A stretch of 64,000 nucleotides of DNA, taken from Fructobacillus pseudoficulneus (GTDB lineage: Bacteria; Bacillota; Bacilli; Lactobacillales; Lactobacillaceae). Below the pieces are notes generated by a model that made no database searches, had not been told where the DNA came from, and worked only from the letters and a program-made list of their open reading frames with translations. Where the stretch lies: the NCBI RefSeq assembly GCF_900108455.1, contig NZ_FNWS01000005.1, positions 38,464 through 102,463 on the forward strand. Direction: 5' to 3'. Below are positions 10,498-22,769 of this stretch, piece by piece. Position numbers and translations under genes: made by a program. The first letter of the stretch is position 1, and each line of letters starts with the position of its first letter.

Positions 10498-11478
10498 ATG
10501 AAATATGCTGTTGTTGGAGCCGGTGCGATGGGGTTGCGTTATGGCTTGTTGCTGCAAGAAGAAGCAGGTCTTGATGTTGACTTTGTCGAGCCAACCCAGG
10601 CTTCAGTTGATATCATTCATGCACAAAATGATGTTGTTTACCGTTCTGTTGATCATCAGGACAAAACACCAATCAAGGTTAAAGTCTTTTCACCTGAAGA
10701 ATATGAGGGTGATCCCGATGTTTGGATTTTCTTTGTCAAGCAGATGCAATTGGCAGACGCCTTGACTCGTCTGGCCCCTAAGTTCAAAGACCATCAAACG
10801 GCCTTGGGTGCAATGAACGGAATGGGCCACATCGAAAAGTTGCAAGCCTACTTTGATGACGAGCATATCATCGGTGGAACGGCCATGATTGCAACCATCT
10901 TGAATAACTTTGGTGACGTTGACTTTATCGGTGAGACTAGCTCTGTTTACGCTAATTTGACCGAAAAGCCATCCGCTGTAATGGATCAAGTCCAAAAGGA
11001 TTTCCAAGCAGCAGGCCTAAATCCTTCTTACTCAGAAAACTTCATGGGAACACTGTTAACGAAGGTGGCCTTTAATTCCGTTGAAAACTCAATTGCGACG
11101 ATGTTCCAAGCGCGGATGGGTCATTTGATTCAATACAAAGATTTCGTCTCAAAGATTGCCGCCCCTTTGGTTGCCGAGGTTTATGCTGGCACCAAGGCTG
11201 CAGGAATCGAACTAATCGAGACGGAAAAAGAAATGCTTGAACAGGTCGACTACGTTTCTCGTGTCGGTAACCCTTTGCACTTCCCTTCAATGTACCAGGA
11301 CTTCGTTAAGGGACGCCCAACTGAGGTCGACTACATCAACGGCTATTTGGCTGATTTAGCTGAAAAGAATGGTGTTCCAGCGCCTAACCAACGCTTAATC
11401 ACTAGCCTCGTTCACTTGGCGGAGGCAATGCGTGAATTTAACCCACCAGTCAACAAATTAGCCCAACCAGAAGATTAA
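10498..11478 (+). CDS. panE: 2-dehydropantoate 2-reductase (ketopantoate reductase family)
   Basis: 326 residues of the ApbA/PanE family. The N-terminal Rossmann domain begins with GAGAMG (residues 7-12) and the C-terminal helical domain carries the NSVENSIATMF segment. The family reduces ketopantoate to pantoate with NADPH for coenzyme A synthesis, but paralogs in lactic acid bacteria also act as D-2-hydroxyacid (ketoisovalerate-type) dehydrogenases, so the exact substrate is open. Strong ribosome binding site AAGGAGGAG, own promoter and own terminator indicate a single-gene unit. The high-expression codon choice fits a well-used enzyme. Confidence 0.82.
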   Translation: MKYAVVGAGAMGLRYGLLLQEEAGLDVDFVEPTQASVDIIHAQNDVVYRSVDHQDKTPIKVKVFSPEEYEGDPDVWIFFVKQMQLADALTRLAPKFKDHQTALGAMNGMGHIEKLQAYFDDEHIIGGTAMIATILNNFGDVDFIGETSSVYANLTEKPSAVMDQVQKDFQAAGLNPSYSENFMGTLLTKVAFNSVENSIATMFQARMGHLIQYKDFVSKIAAPLVAEVYAGTKAAGIELIETEKEMLEQVDYVSRVGNPLHFPSMYQDFVKGRPTEVDYINGYLADLAEKNGVPAPNQRLITSLVHLAEAMREFNPPVNKLAQPED

Positions 11479-11489
11479 AAATGGTGAAC

Positions 11490-11517
11490 AAGCCGGTCAA
11501 ATGACCGGCTTTTTTTA
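11490..11517 (+). terminator. intrinsic terminator
   Basis: AAGCCGGTCA/TGACCGGCTT stem followed by seven T, directly after the reductase gene. Confidence 0.9.
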
Positions 11518-11529
11518 TTTTTGGCCAAC

Positions 11530-11558
11530 AAAAAAGCCGCAACCGAAGTTGCGACCTT
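11530..11558 (-). terminator. intrinsic terminator of tRNA-Glu
   Basis: GTCGCAAC-TTCG-GTTGCGGC stem-loop with a UUCG tetraloop and six U on the minus strand, directly after tRNA-Glu. Confidence 0.85.
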
Positions 11559-11563
11559 TTTAG

Positions 11564-11635
11564 TAGCTCGTGAGAGAATCGAACTCTCGATTCCGCCGTG
11601 AAAGGGCAGCGTCTTAGCCACTTGACCAACGAGCC
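11564..11635 (-). tRNA. tRNA-Glu (UUC)
   Basis: 72-base cloverleaf. Acceptor arms GGCTCGT/ACGAGCT (first pair G-U), anticodon stem CTGCC/GGCGG around loop CTTTCAC (anticodon TTC), T arm GAGAG-TTCGATT-CTCTC. The 3' CCA is not encoded. Single tRNA with its own terminator. Confidence 0.93.
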
Positions 11636-11725
11636 ATGGTCAGTTGTTGCAAGAACTCTCGCTCAAACAACTATATTAGTATAGCAAGACTGGGTGCTGC
11701 CGTCAATAGCAAAATCAAAAAAAAT

Positions 11726-12613
11726 TTAATACCAATTGTATTGCAAGTGATGGGCCAAGGCAGCCTGGGCGGAACCGTAACGATCTTGGATGTAAGCCTT
11801 CATAGCTTGCAACTGGTCTTGGTAATCGGTTGAGTTACCACCATAACGAGCTCGCAAAGTAGGAGACAATTGACCAATTCCAAAGTAGATTCCATTACGG
11901 GCATTCACATTGCCGCCAGACTCTTTCATAATGATTGTCTGCAAAGCTTGTTGCTCTGCTTGATCATAATCAAGGTTAGTAGTCTGGACAGACTGTGATG
12001 CAGCTGTACTTTGAACCTGAGTAGCCGCCTGCGAAGCGGGAGCCTGTGAAGCTGGTGCTTGACTAGTAGCTGCCTGGCTTTGTGAAGCCGACGCTTGGCT
12101 AGTGGCAGCTTGTGAGGCAGGTGCTTGACTCTGCGTCGCTGCCTGTGAACTAGCTTGGCTTTCGGCAGGTTGGGCAGTTGTTTGGCTAGCACCAGTCAAC
12201 TGTAAGGATTGCCCAACAAAAATTTGGTTGGCATCCTTAATGTTGTTTTGCTGAGCTAATTGGTCAACACTAACCCCAAATTTTTTAGATAATGACCACA
12301 AAGTGTCACCACTTTGTACACGGTAATTACCTGATTGTGTTGCAGTTTGCGTCGTCTGACCTGAGGCTTGCTGATTGTTATTGGCAACTCCGATAATCAA
12401 TTCTTGACCTTGATAAATTTGATCAACGTTTTGAATTTGATTGTCCTTGGCCAGCTGAGCCACAGTCGTATTAAAACGACTGGCTAAAGCTGATAGCGTT
12501 TCACCAGCTGCAACAGTGTGCTTTTGTACCTGGTCGGCGTTTGCCGCTTGTTGCCCAGCAACAACGGATCCAGCCAAACCAGCTGCAATCAGTAACTGTT
12601 TTTTGACGTTCAT
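11726..12613 (-). CDS. secreted LysM-domain cell-wall protein (Apf/transglycosylase-like C-terminus)
   Basis: 295 residues. A signal peptide (basic start, hydrophobic core, cut near ANA-DQ, residue 27) is followed by two LysM peptidoglycan-binding domains (about 31-74 and 96-139). Next comes an 80-residue linker of Ala/Ser/Gln/Pro with QAPAS- and QAATS-type repeats, and a C-terminal domain (about 226-295) with MKESGGN, GIGQLSP and final YNWY. That end resembles aggregation-promoting factor and resuscitation-type muralytic domains, with the Glu of KESGGN as candidate catalytic acid. Probably binds and remodels cell-wall peptidoglycan. Monocistronic; no terminator is clear after the stop. The ATG at 12613 follows AAAGGAG. 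Confidence 0.85.
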   Translation of the reverse strand: MNVKKQLLIAAGLAGSVVAGQQAANADQVQKHTVAAGETLSALASRFNTTVAQLAKDNQIQNVDQIYQGQELIIGVANNNQQASGQTTQTATQSGNYRVQSGDTLWSLSKKFGVSVDQLAQQNNIKDANQIFVGQSLQLTGASQTTAQPAESQASSQAATQSQAPASQAATSQASASQSQAATSQAPASQAPASQAATQVQSTAASQSVQTTNLDYDQAEQQALQTIIMKESGGNVNARNGIYFGIGQLSPTLRARYGGNSTDYQDQLQAMKAYIQDRYGSAQAALAHHLQYNWY

Positions 12614-12727
12614 GTTCTACTCCTTTCTATTTTCAGCCTCAGACCCTTTTCAATTAAAAACGCCCAAGACTGCTATTGACCCTATCTTAACCCTTTTTAC
12701 ACCTTAAGTTTCTTAAAATAGTGATAA

Positions 12728-12762
12728 GAAAAAGGAGTTAGGCTAACCTAACTCCTCTTTTT
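12728..12762 (-). terminator. terminator of the ATP synthase operon
   Basis: GGAGTTAG/CTAACTCC hairpin with T run on the minus strand, directly after atpC. Confidence 0.88.
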
Positions 12763-12766
12763 GATC

Positions 12767-13210
12767 TTAATGACCTGAGCGAATCGAAGCAACATGGATT
12801 CGGTTGACCGCACGCATCAAGGCGACACGGGCCATATCCATTTCATGTTGGTTCTTAACCTCTTGTGCATGAGCAAGGCGTTCTTGCGCGCGTTGCTTAG
12901 CATTTTCGGCACGATTCACATCAATGTTATCGGCAATTTCAGCACTGTCAGCAATCACTGTTAACAGATTGTTTGAAAATTCCGCTACCCCACCGTTAAC
13001 GGCAAGGGACTTTTCTTCCCCGTCTTTTTTGACGAGCAATTCATCAATGGCCATGGCGGCCATAATTGGTTCGTGGCCAGCCATAATTCCAAGTTGTCCT
13101 CCCTGTGTGTTAATCACAGCGATTTCAGCTTGATTTTGGTCGTAGACTAGGCCTTCGGGTGTCACGATTTTAACCGTGATCCCACGTTGGCTTGTTTCTT
13201 CATCAGCCAT
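12767..13210 (-). CDS. atpC: ATP synthase F1 epsilon subunit
   Basis: 147 residues: an N-terminal beta-sandwich (about 10-92, with GGQLGIMAGHEP) and a C-terminal helical hairpin (NRAENAKQRAQERLAHA). Part of the central stalk, where it regulates hydrolysis. Last gene of the atp operon, 11 bases after atpD and followed by a strong terminator. Confidence 0.95.
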   Translation of the reverse strand: MADEETSQRGITVKIVTPEGLVYDQNQAEIAVINTQGGQLGIMAGHEPIMAAMAIDELLVKKDGEEKSLAVNGGVAEFSNNLLTVIADSAEIADNIDVNRAENAKQRAQERLAHAQEVKNQHEMDMARVALMRAVNRIHVASIRSGH

Positions 13211-13221
13211 GGATTACCCCC

Positions 13222-14634
<1,413 letters not shown>

Positions 14635-14683
14635 TCAAATTTAAACGTTTACTAAGCAAAGTTAGTAAAGACGCTGTTCTCAC

Positions 14684-15595
14684 TTATTCCAAAGCAACCA
14701 AACCACCGGTAATTTCGGTGATTTCTGTCGTGATTTGTGCCTGACGTGCTCGGTTATATTGCAAATCGAGGGTGGCAATCAAATCGTCGGCTGAATCGGT
14801 TGCCGATGACATCGCCGTTGATGAAGCGGCATGCTCTGCAGTTTTGGCATCCAAAACGGCTTCAAAAACCAAAGATTGGATGTATTGTGGCAAAACCACA
14901 TTCAAAACAGCAGTTGAGTCAGGTTCTGAATCGTAAGCTGCTTGGATTTGGAAATCCGAAGCGACTTCTTCATGGCTGTCATCTGAGTCAGCCAATGCTT
15001 CCTTCGTCAATGGTAGCAATTGCGTGTTTCGTTGATCAGATTCCAAACGGTTCACAAAGTGGTTGTAAACCAAGTGGAGTGAGTCAAACGCTTCCGCTTC
15101 ATACAATGAAATCACTGTCTTTAACAACTGGCGAATTTCATTAAAGGTTGGGACATCGGAAATACCGCGGTGTTCCAAAGCAATGGAGAAGCCGCGCTGC
15201 TTATAAAAGTCAGCACCGTTCCCACCGATTGCAAGAATCACAGTATTATCTTTGTTTAAGTTGTGCTTTTCCATCAAGGCATTGGTTTCCTTGATGATGT
15301 TGGCGTTATAAGACCCAACCAAACCACGGTCAGAAGTTACAATCAAAATCCCCGTCTTCTTGATTGGTCGCTTAGCAACCATTGGCAAGTGAGCGGAATC
15401 CACGTTATCCAGCACGTGGGCCTCGATTAGGTGGCCAACGACTGCCTTCAAACGGTTAGCATATTCATGATAACCGTTTGATGAATTTTGGATTTTGCTC
15501 AGCTTAGCAGTTGAAACCAATTGCATCGCTGAGGTAATCTGCCGTGTGTTCTTTGTTGAGCTAATCCGGCGCTTAATATCTTGTAAAGAAGCCAT
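14684..15595 (-). CDS. atpG: ATP synthase F1 gamma subunit
   Basis: 303 residues, the rotating shaft. The N-terminal helix ([21 protein letters not shown]) and the C-terminal helix ([25 protein letters not shown]) form the coiled coil, and [12 protein letters not shown] is the conserved core motif. The central region carries an acidic insertion ([11 protein letters not shown]), common in lactobacilli. Eleven bases separate it from atpA. Confidence 0.96.
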   Translation of the reverse strand: MASLQDIKRRISSTKNTRQITSAMQLVSTAKLSKIQNSSNGYHEYANRLKAVVGHLIEAHVLDNVDSAHLPMVAKRPIKKTGILIVTSDRGLVGSYNANIIKETNALMEKHNLNKDNTVILAIGGNGADFYKQRGFSIALEHRGISDVPTFNEIRQLLKTVISLYEAEAFDSLHLVYNHFVNRLESDQRNTQLLPLTKEALADSDDSHEEVASDFQIQAAYDSEPDSTAVLNVVLPQYIQSLVFEAVLDAKTAEHAASSTAMSSATDSADDLIATLDLQYNRARQAQITTEITEITGGLVALE

Positions 15596-15606
15596 GTTGC
15601 CTCCTT

Positions 15607-17130
<1,524 letters not shown>

Positions 17131-17133
17131 TCA

Positions 17134-17676
17134 CTAACCTAGTAATTCTGCCCGCATTTTGGCAATCTTTTTCTGCAATGAGCCGTCAATTAATACTGAC
17201 TTAGATTGCATCACTACGCCACCAATGATGTCTTGGTCGACTTCAAAGGTAGGTTGGACTTCTTTTGCACCACTCTTCTTTTGAAAAGCGTTCTTCAAAC
17301 GGTCTTTTTGATCATCATCAACAGCGACAGCTGTCGTAATCGTCACAGCTTCAATGCCGCGGCTTTGCTGGTAAAGGTCAAAAAATCGTTCAACGACATC
17401 TGGCAAAAATGAGAAGTGATGGTGAGCCAAAAGAACCTTCACCAAATTCACCACTGCATTATTTGCACCTTTTGTCAGTGCATCAACTAACCCATTTTGT
17501 TCAACTTCAGAAATTGTCTGAGCCATCAACAAAGCGGTCAATTCAGGTTCAGCGTTGACCACTGAACGAACGACCTGCAAGTCAGCTGCGATGTCTGTAA
17601 AGTCATCATGCTCGTCCGCGTAGGCCAAGATTGCTTGAGCGTATTGGTTAACAATTTTTTCTTTTTGCTTCGCCAT
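17134..17676 (-). CDS. atpH: ATP synthase F1 delta subunit
   Basis: 180 residues, all-helical N-terminal domain (YAQAILAYADEHDD) and C-terminal DQDIIGGVVMQSKSVLIDGSLQKKI motif typical of OSCP/delta. Links F1 to the peripheral b stalk. Nine bases separate it from atpF. Confidence 0.95.
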   Translation of the reverse strand: MAKQKEKIVNQYAQAILAYADEHDDFTDIAADLQVVRSVVNAEPELTALLMAQTISEVEQNGLVDALTKGANNAVVNLVKVLLAHHHFSFLPDVVERFFDLYQQSRGIEAVTITTAVAVDDDQKDRLKNAFQKKSGAKEVQPTFEVDQDIIGGVVMQSKSVLIDGSLQKKIAKMRAELLG

Positions 17677-17685
17677 ACACCCTCC

Positions 17686-18195
17686 TTACTGCTGGTCTAG
17701 TTCTGCCAAGTAGGCATCAATCAAAGACCGTTGGTCATCTGCAGATAAGTTCTTTTGCATCAATTTGGAAGCGATTGTTACGGAAAGGTCCGCAACATCC
17801 TTCTTAGCTGTTGCCAACGCTTCACTTTTCAATTGATCAGCATCTGCCTCGGCTACCTTCTTCAAGCTCAAGGCTTGGTCGTTAGCAGTCTTCAAAAGTG
17901 CTTCGGATTGGTCCTTAGCTGACTTCTTGGCGTTGCTAATCACTTGGCTAGCCTGGTCTTTACCAGCAGCCAATTCTTGTTCACGTTGTGCAACCAATGC
18001 TGTTGCATCTTCGTTTGCCTTTTGGGCACTATCCAAATCGTTGTTAATTTTATCCGCACGTGCATCCAAAGCCTTCGTTAATGGGCCGTATGCAACGTAC
18101 TTCAAGATAACCATCAGAGTAAGGAAAGCGACGATAATAAAGACCATATCGCCTAAAGGCATTGCCTTTGACATTGATAGTGTTGGAACCATCAT
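17686..18195 (-). CDS. atpF: ATP synthase F0 b subunit
   Basis: 169 residues. One N-terminal membrane segment (LGDMVFIIVAFLTLMVILKYVAYGPL) is followed by a long charged, Ala-rich coiled coil, the peripheral stalk. The ATGATG at 18195 follows GGGAGG. The coil contains many Lys/Asp/Ala heptads and a conserved C-terminal DQQ end. Fourth from the 3' side of the F0 genes. Confidence 0.95.
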   Translation of the reverse strand: MMVPTLSMSKAMPLGDMVFIIVAFLTLMVILKYVAYGPLTKALDARADKINNDLDSAQKANEDATALVAQREQELAAGKDQASQVISNAKKSAKDQSEALLKTANDQALSLKKVAEADADQLKSEALATAKKDVADLSVTIASKLMQKNLSADDQRSLIDAYLAELDQQ

Positions 18196-18220
18196 TTCAT
18201 TCCTCCCTCAGGGATTGTTT

Positions 18221-18460
<240 letters not shown>

Positions 18461-18468
18461 TTAGTGCT

Positions 18469-18542
18469 AAAACGCTTCGCGTTTTTTCTTTAGGGTTTGG
18501 ATGATAGCGCTCCCGCGCGACGGCCTAACGCTTTGTTAGACC
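18469..18542 (-). promoter_or_regulatory. three stem-loops between atpB and atpE
   Basis: In mRNA order: GGTCTAAC/GTTAGGCC (18522-18542, loop of five), GCGC-GGGA-GCGC (18507-18518), and AAAACGC-GAA-GCGTTTT (18469-18485). Together they fill the spacer upstream of the atpE ribosome binding site. They may block upstream mRNA decay or set atpE stoichiometry (inference). Confidence 0.5.
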
Positions 18543-18553
18543 AAGTTGTTTTC

Positions 18554-19279
18554 CTACTCGTTACCAGATAACTGAGCCGTAAAGACACCAGTCAACATGA
18601 CAAAGACGTAGGCTTGAATACCACCGATTAAGAGTGAAAATGCCTGCCATGCAATTTCCAATGGGAAGGCCAGGATAATCCAAAAGCCATTCAAGTGGGT
18701 TCCCCATGCTAAGCTTGCAAGCAAGTTGAGCATTAACTCACCGGCAAAGATGTTTCCAAAGAGCCGCAAAGCAAGCGTCAAGAAGTTCGTAAACTGCTCG
18801 ACAACATTCAATGGGAACATGGCAACATAGGGTTTAAAGAACATGTTCTTTAGATAACCACCAAAACCAAGTGCTTTCACCCCAGTTCCATGGGCAAGCA
18901 TCAACGACATAATCGCCAACGTGAAGGCAAAGAGTGGGTCGGCAGTTGGCGACTTCACATAAGTCACACCATTACCCATCTTAACTTGTAAGAGTAGGCC
19001 CATTTCGTTTGCCACAATCAAGAACAAGAAAAGGGTAAAGGCATATAAACCAAACTGCCGGGCTAAATTAGCCGGTAATTGATCACCTAAGATACCACGA
19101 ACAAAGTCTAAGACATATTCGATGGCATTTTGCCCCTTACTTGGACGAATGGCGACTTTCCGGGTTAACAAAACCGCAATTAGGACTACGATTGACATCG
19201 CAATCAACGTCGAAATGATTGTCGTCCAATTAAACGTCAAACCCAAGAAAGAAAAGGTTGATGTCGGTTCATCCATCAT
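18554..19279 (-). CDS. atpB: ATP synthase F0 a subunit
   Basis: 241 residues with five to six membrane helices. The essential Arg of the proton channel sits in FLTLALRLFGNIFAGE, and the last helices carry GIQAYVFVMLTGVF. The frame is open upstream to 19327, but AAAGGAG just before ATGATG at 19279 fixes the start. First gene of the atp operon; no atpI is present upstream. Confidence 0.95.
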   Translation of the reverse strand: MMDEPTSTFSFLGLTFNWTTIISTLIAMSIVVLIAVLLTRKVAIRPSKGQNAIEYVLDFVRGILGDQLPANLARQFGLYAFTLFLFLIVANEMGLLLQVKMGNGVTYVKSPTADPLFAFTLAIMSLMLAHGTGVKALGFGGYLKNMFFKPYVAMFPLNVVEQFTNFLTLALRLFGNIFAGELMLNLLASLAWGTHLNGFWIILAFPLEIAWQAFSLLIGGIQAYVFVMLTGVFTAQLSGNE

Positions 19280-19346
19280 TTTTCTCCTTTCTATAGAACT
19301 TATTTTGATGCAAGGCGTTGGGCGCATTCCTCAAAATATACCCCCA

Positions 19347-19375
19347 ATAATACTCGTGAAATGGAGCAAATACAA
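19347..19375 (-). promoter_or_regulatory. candidate atp operon promoter
   Basis: TTGTAT (19370-19375), 17-base spacer, TATTAT (19347-19352), about 70 bases before atpB. Confidence 0.5.
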
Positions 19376-19479
19376 GCGACTTTGTTTCAAATTCACAACA
19401 TTTTTTCATTTATTTTTGCCTTGTTTAAAATAAACAACAATATGAAAAAAATGTTGAAAAACTCAGCCAAATCCCGTCC

Positions 19480-20763
19480 TTATGCATCCGATTTCGCCTG
19501 CTTTGGTAAGACCAAATTTAATACAATTCCCAAAACGGTTGCTAAAGCCACGCCAGAGAAGTCCACTTGTGAACTAAGTGCCAAATGGAAGTTCCCAATC
19601 CCCACAACCATCACTGGTCCGGCAATCATCAAATTTCTTTTCTGACCGTAATCGACATGGTTATCAACGATGACTTGCAACCCCGCGGCAGCGATTACCC
19701 CATAAAGCATCAAACCAACACCACCGGTGACAGCACCGGGTACCGTTCCAATTAAGGCCGATAATTTACCAATAAAAGAGAAGACAACTGCCAAAACAGC
19801 TGCGCCACCAATGACCCAAACGGAGTAAACTCGTGATAACTGCATCACGCCGATATTTTCACCGTAAGAAGTCACAGCCGGTCCCCCGAGCAAACCAGCC
19901 GCAACGGAAGCTAAACCATCACCCGCCAAGGTTTTATTCAAGCCGGGTTCCTTAAAGAAGTCTTGACCAGTAATCTTTGACAAAACCAACAAGTGACCCA
20001 GGTGTTCGGATAATGTTACCAAAACCAGGGGTGCCATGGTCAAAATCGCGATTGGATAAAACTGCGTTGCGTGACCGTTAGCCTGTGAAAAGAGAAAATC
20101 AAACTTTGGTAAGGCAAACCAGTGGGCCGAGGCTACCGGTGCCAAGTCAACCAAGCCAAAAGCCAAAGCCAACAAGTAACCCACGACAATTCCAATCAAA
20201 ACCGGAATCAATCCTAAAAAGCCACCCAGGTACATGTTGCTAAAGATAGTCACCAGCAAAGTCGCCCCCGCCACCAAGAAAATCTTCGTATCATAGTGAC
20301 CGTTTAATTGGGTAGCCGATTGGGCCGCCGTTGCGGCTAATGACAAACCAATCACCAAAATGACCGGCCCCACAACCTCTGGTGGGAAAATTTTGTCGAT
20401 CCAAGCGGAACCAATTTGAGAGACGATGATGGCAATGATGAGGTAGACCACCCCAACCGCGACGACTCCTTGACCAACAGCTGAGTAACCAAAGGTTTTC
20501 AACAATGAAGTCATAGGAATGATAAAGGCAAAAGACGAGCCCATGTAGGCTGGAACCTTCCCCTTCGTTGTCAGTAAGTGAATCAGGGTTCCCACTCCTG
20601 ATGAAAAGAGCGCCACCCCCGGATTTAAGCCAACTAAAATTGGCACCAAGATTGTAGCACCAAACATCGAAAAGAGGTGCTGTAGTGACAGACCAACCAG
20701 CGGCAAAAATGGTGGCCGCTCGTGTAAGTCATAAATCGGTTTTACGTGTTTTGTTTCTTCCAT
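19480..20763 (-). CDS. uraA: uracil/xanthine permease family, probably uracil permease
   Basis: 427 residues with about 14 hydrophobic segments, NCS2 family. The N-terminus (DLHERPPFLPLVGLSLQHLFSMFGATILVPILVG) and the TLSEHLGHLLVLSKITG loop match UraA/PyrP proton symporters; the Glu in SEH is the substrate-contact residue in the family. Located just downstream of gpmA with its own short leader. I see no PyrR-type anti-antiterminator or T-box before it, so pyrimidine control is not evident here. Confidence 0.9.
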   Translation of the reverse strand: MEETKHVKPIYDLHERPPFLPLVGLSLQHLFSMFGATILVPILVGLNPGVALFSSGVGTLIHLLTTKGKVPAYMGSSFAFIIPMTSLLKTFGYSAVGQGVVAVGVVYLIIAIIVSQIGSAWIDKIFPPEVVGPVILVIGLSLAATAAQSATQLNGHYDTKIFLVAGATLLVTIFSNMYLGGFLGLIPVLIGIVVGYLLALAFGLVDLAPVASAHWFALPKFDFLFSQANGHATQFYPIAILTMAPLVLVTLSEHLGHLLVLSKITGQDFFKEPGLNKTLAGDGLASVAAGLLGGPAVTSYGENIGVMQLSRVYSVWVIGGAAVLAVVFSFIGKLSALIGTVPGAVTGGVGLMLYGVIAAAGLQVIVDNHVDYGQKRNLMIAGPVMVVGIGNFHLALSSQVDFSGVALATVLGIVLNLVLPKQAKSDA

Positions 20764-20793
20764 AATTTCAACAATCTTTCATTTCTTTACTTA

Positions 20794-20833
20794 ATAAAAA
20801 GCCTACCGAGAAGAGTATTCTCCCAGTAGGCTT
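20794..20833 (-). terminator. terminator of gpmA
   Basis: AAGCCTAC/GTAGGCTT with an inner GGAGAA/TTCTC pairing, followed by TTTTTATT on the minus strand. Confidence 0.88.
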
Positions 20834-20843
20834 ATGTTTGGGC

Positions 20844-21557
20844 TTAGGCACCCAAAGTCTTCTTTGACTTGATTGACAAATCATCGGCCAAATCATAAAC
20901 GATTGGTTGACCATTGGCAATTTCAAGGTTCAAAATATCATCATCAGAGATGTTTTCCAAGTGCTTAGCAAGGGCACGCAATGAGTTACCATGAGCAGCA
21001 ATCACAACGTTCTTACCAGCTTCCAAATCCTTCTTGATCTTAGCATCATAGAAAGGCAAAACACGTTCCAAAGTCACCTTCAAGTTTTCACCCAATGGCA
21101 ATTCACCAAATGGAACATCTGCGTAGCGAGCGTCAAAAGCAGGGTAAGTCTTACCCTGAACTTCAACAGTTTCTTCGTAGTTTTCAAGCAATGGAGGCAA
21201 AACGTCATATGAACGACGCCAAATGTGCACTTGGTCATCGCCCCACTTTTCAGCGGCTTCTGCCTTGTTTTGTCCTTGCAAAGCGCCATAGTGACGTTCG
21301 TTCAAACGCCATGACTTTTCTTCAGGCACGTACAATTGACCAGCTTCTTCCAAAGCATAGTGCAAAGTTGTGATGGCACGAGTCAACACTGAAGTATAGG
21401 CCTGGTCAAATACCAATCCCTCTTCCTTCAAGAGTGCACCAGCTTGCTTTGCTTGGTCGATTCCCTTGTCAGACAACTTTGTGTCAATCCAACCGTTAAA
21501 GAGGTTCAATGCGTTCCATTCACTTTGTCCGTGACGGATCAAAACTAATTTAGCCAT
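20844..21557 (-). CDS. gpmA: 2,3-bisphosphoglycerate-dependent phosphoglycerate mutase
   Basis: 237 residues, histidine phosphatase superfamily. The phospho-His motif [10 protein letters not shown] is at residues 6-15, the ERHYGALQG motif follows near 88, and the second catalytic His lies in [11 protein letters not shown]. Interconverts 3- and 2-phosphoglycerate in lower glycolysis. A -10-like TATAAT at 21601-21606 and AAAGGAG before the ATG suggest its own promoter. The gene is closed by a strong terminator. Confidence 0.96.
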   Translation of the reverse strand: MAKLVLIRHGQSEWNALNLFNGWIDTKLSDKGIDQAKQAGALLKEEGLVFDQAYTSVLTRAITTLHYALEEAGQLYVPEEKSWRLNERHYGALQGQNKAEAAEKWGDDQVHIWRRSYDVLPPLLENYEETVEVQGKTYPAFDARYADVPFGELPLGENLKVTLERVLPFYDAKIKKDLEAGKNVVIAAHGNSLRALAKHLENISDDDILNLEIANGQPIVYDLADDLSIKSKKTLGA

Positions 21558-21634
21558 TAATGATTGCTCCTTTAAAATTCATTGATTATGATTCTTGATT
21601 ATTATACAACATTCGTCATGTGAATTCACCCAAA

Positions 21635-21665
21635 CAAAAAACCCGGGAAACCCGGGTTTTTCTTG
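21635..21665 (-). terminator. terminator of cold-shock gene
   Basis: CCCGGG-TTT-CCCGGG hairpin followed by a six-U run on the minus strand. Confidence 0.9.
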
Positions 21666-21679
21666 GACAAGAGTAAATC

Positions 21680-21880
21680 TTAGTCCTTAACGATGTTAAC
21701 AGCTTGCAAACCGCGGTCTGAGTTTTCAACATCGAAAGTTACGGCTTGGCCGTCTTCCAAAGTCTTGAAACCGTCACCTTGGATTGCTGAGAAGTGTGCA
21801 AATACATCTTCGCCTGATTCGCGAGTAATGAAGCCGTAGCCCTTTTCGCTGTTAAACCACTTTACAGTGCCTTTTTCCAT
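21680..21880 (-). CDS. cspA: cold-shock protein (CspA family)
   Basis: 66-residue single-stranded nucleic-acid chaperone. RNP1 (KGYGFIT) and RNP2 (VFAHFS) are present. The ATG at 21880 follows GGAG by eight bases; an upstream in-frame extension is not needed. The candidate promoter lies more than 100 bases upstream, giving the long leader usual for cold-shock mRNAs, whose structure controls expression by temperature. Confidence 0.96.
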   Translation of the reverse strand: MEKGTVKWFNSEKGYGFITRESGEDVFAHFSAIQGDGFKTLEDGQAVTFDVENSDRGLQAVNIVKD

Positions 21881-21988
21881 GATTGTTTCTCCTTGGGTCA
21901 TCCCAAAATTATAGTTGTAATTAAGAATTGTTGGTATGACGCCTTCCGAAAAAAACAAATCAAAATCAAATACTTAATTTACACTCTT

Positions 21989-22017
21989 ACTTTATCATAA
22001 AATTATAATCTAAGCAA
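21989..22017 (-). promoter_or_regulatory. candidate cspA promoter
   Basis: TTGCTT (22012-22017), 17-base spacer, TAAAGT (21989-21994). It predicts a leader of about 100 bases before cspA. Confidence 0.45.
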
Positions 22018-22099
22018 ACGCTTTCACCGACTTTTTTAGAACGGAACTAATGTAAACAAAAAGAATCAAAAAGTACTTAATTAAGAAATTTTAATCACT

Positions 22100-22768
22100 T
22101 TATGAAGCGGACAAAATATCGCGATAGTGTTGAACCGTTGCTCGTGCAGCCCCGTCAGGATCATCCTGTGCCTGAGCTTTGACTTGTTGCAACCATTCGA
22201 TAAAGTCAGCTTGTGTTGCCAAATTCGTAATCAGTCCCTTTAGGCGTTCACTTTCTTGAACAGAAAGTGCCAACCAAGTTGGTGGAACTTGATAAGTTAC
22301 TTGAGAGTGCTTCAATTCATTGTTGTTATCGGCAATTCCAAAGAGGAATTGGTAGAAACCATTGCGGTAGACATAACGTTGCGTCTTTGTCACCTTAAAG
22401 GCTTGATTTCCCTGAATGTCTTGAAGAGCAGTGCTTGTCTTTAGATCAGGCTTGGCAACTGTTGCCGTCTTACTGTTTGCCTGATCACGGTAAATGAAGA
22501 TTTTTTCCTTACCAGACGTTCCAACCGTTTGGAAAGAAAGCATCCCGTAAGTATTTTGTCCTTGGACTGAGTAAATTTGTTGCTTCGTCGTTGTTGTTTT
22601 AACCTTCATGCCAAAGTGATCGTGCATATTACCAATCACCAGCAAAACAGAAGCTACGACAACAAACATTGATCCGGCAACTGCCAAAATTCGTTTTTTC
22701 GGATCCTGAATCATCATCAAGGAAACGAAAGCCAAGATAACAAAGATAAATAGAATAAAGATAATCAT
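22100..22768 (-). CDS. DUF4811-domain membrane protein
   Basis: 222 residues. Two N-terminal membrane helices (MIIFILFIFVILAFVSLMMI and a second at about 28-45) are followed by an extracytoplasmic beta-rich region with many Thr/Gln/Lys and a Tyr-rich YRNGFYQFLFG segment. The DUF4811 family regularly accompanies DHA2-type exporters in lactobacilli; its role is unknown. The ATG at 22768 follows GGAGG by six bases and starts one base after the exporter stop, so the two are surely co-translated. An accessory or sensor role for the exporter is inference. Confidence 0.75.
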   Translation of the reverse strand: MIIFILFIFVILAFVSLMMIQDPKKRILAVAGSMFVVVASVLLVIGNMHDHFGMKVKTTTTKQQIYSVQGQNTYGMLSFQTVGTSGKEKIFIYRDQANSKTATVAKPDLKTSTALQDIQGNQAFKVTKTQRYVYRNGFYQFLFGIADNNNELKHSQVTYQVPPTWLALSVQESERLKGLITNLATQADFIEWLQQVKAQAQDDPDGAARATVQHYRDILSAS

Positions 22769-22769
22769 C

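Noticed and set aside
12000..12190. Repetitive Ala/Ser/Gln coding DNA in the LysM protein resembling a tandem repeat array
   Set aside because: It is the low-complexity protein linker; units are irregular and no spacer structure exists, so not CRISPR or a DNA-level element.
20764..20800. PyrR-type attenuator before the uracil permease
   Set aside because: The leader is only about 35 bases and the one hairpin belongs to gpmA.
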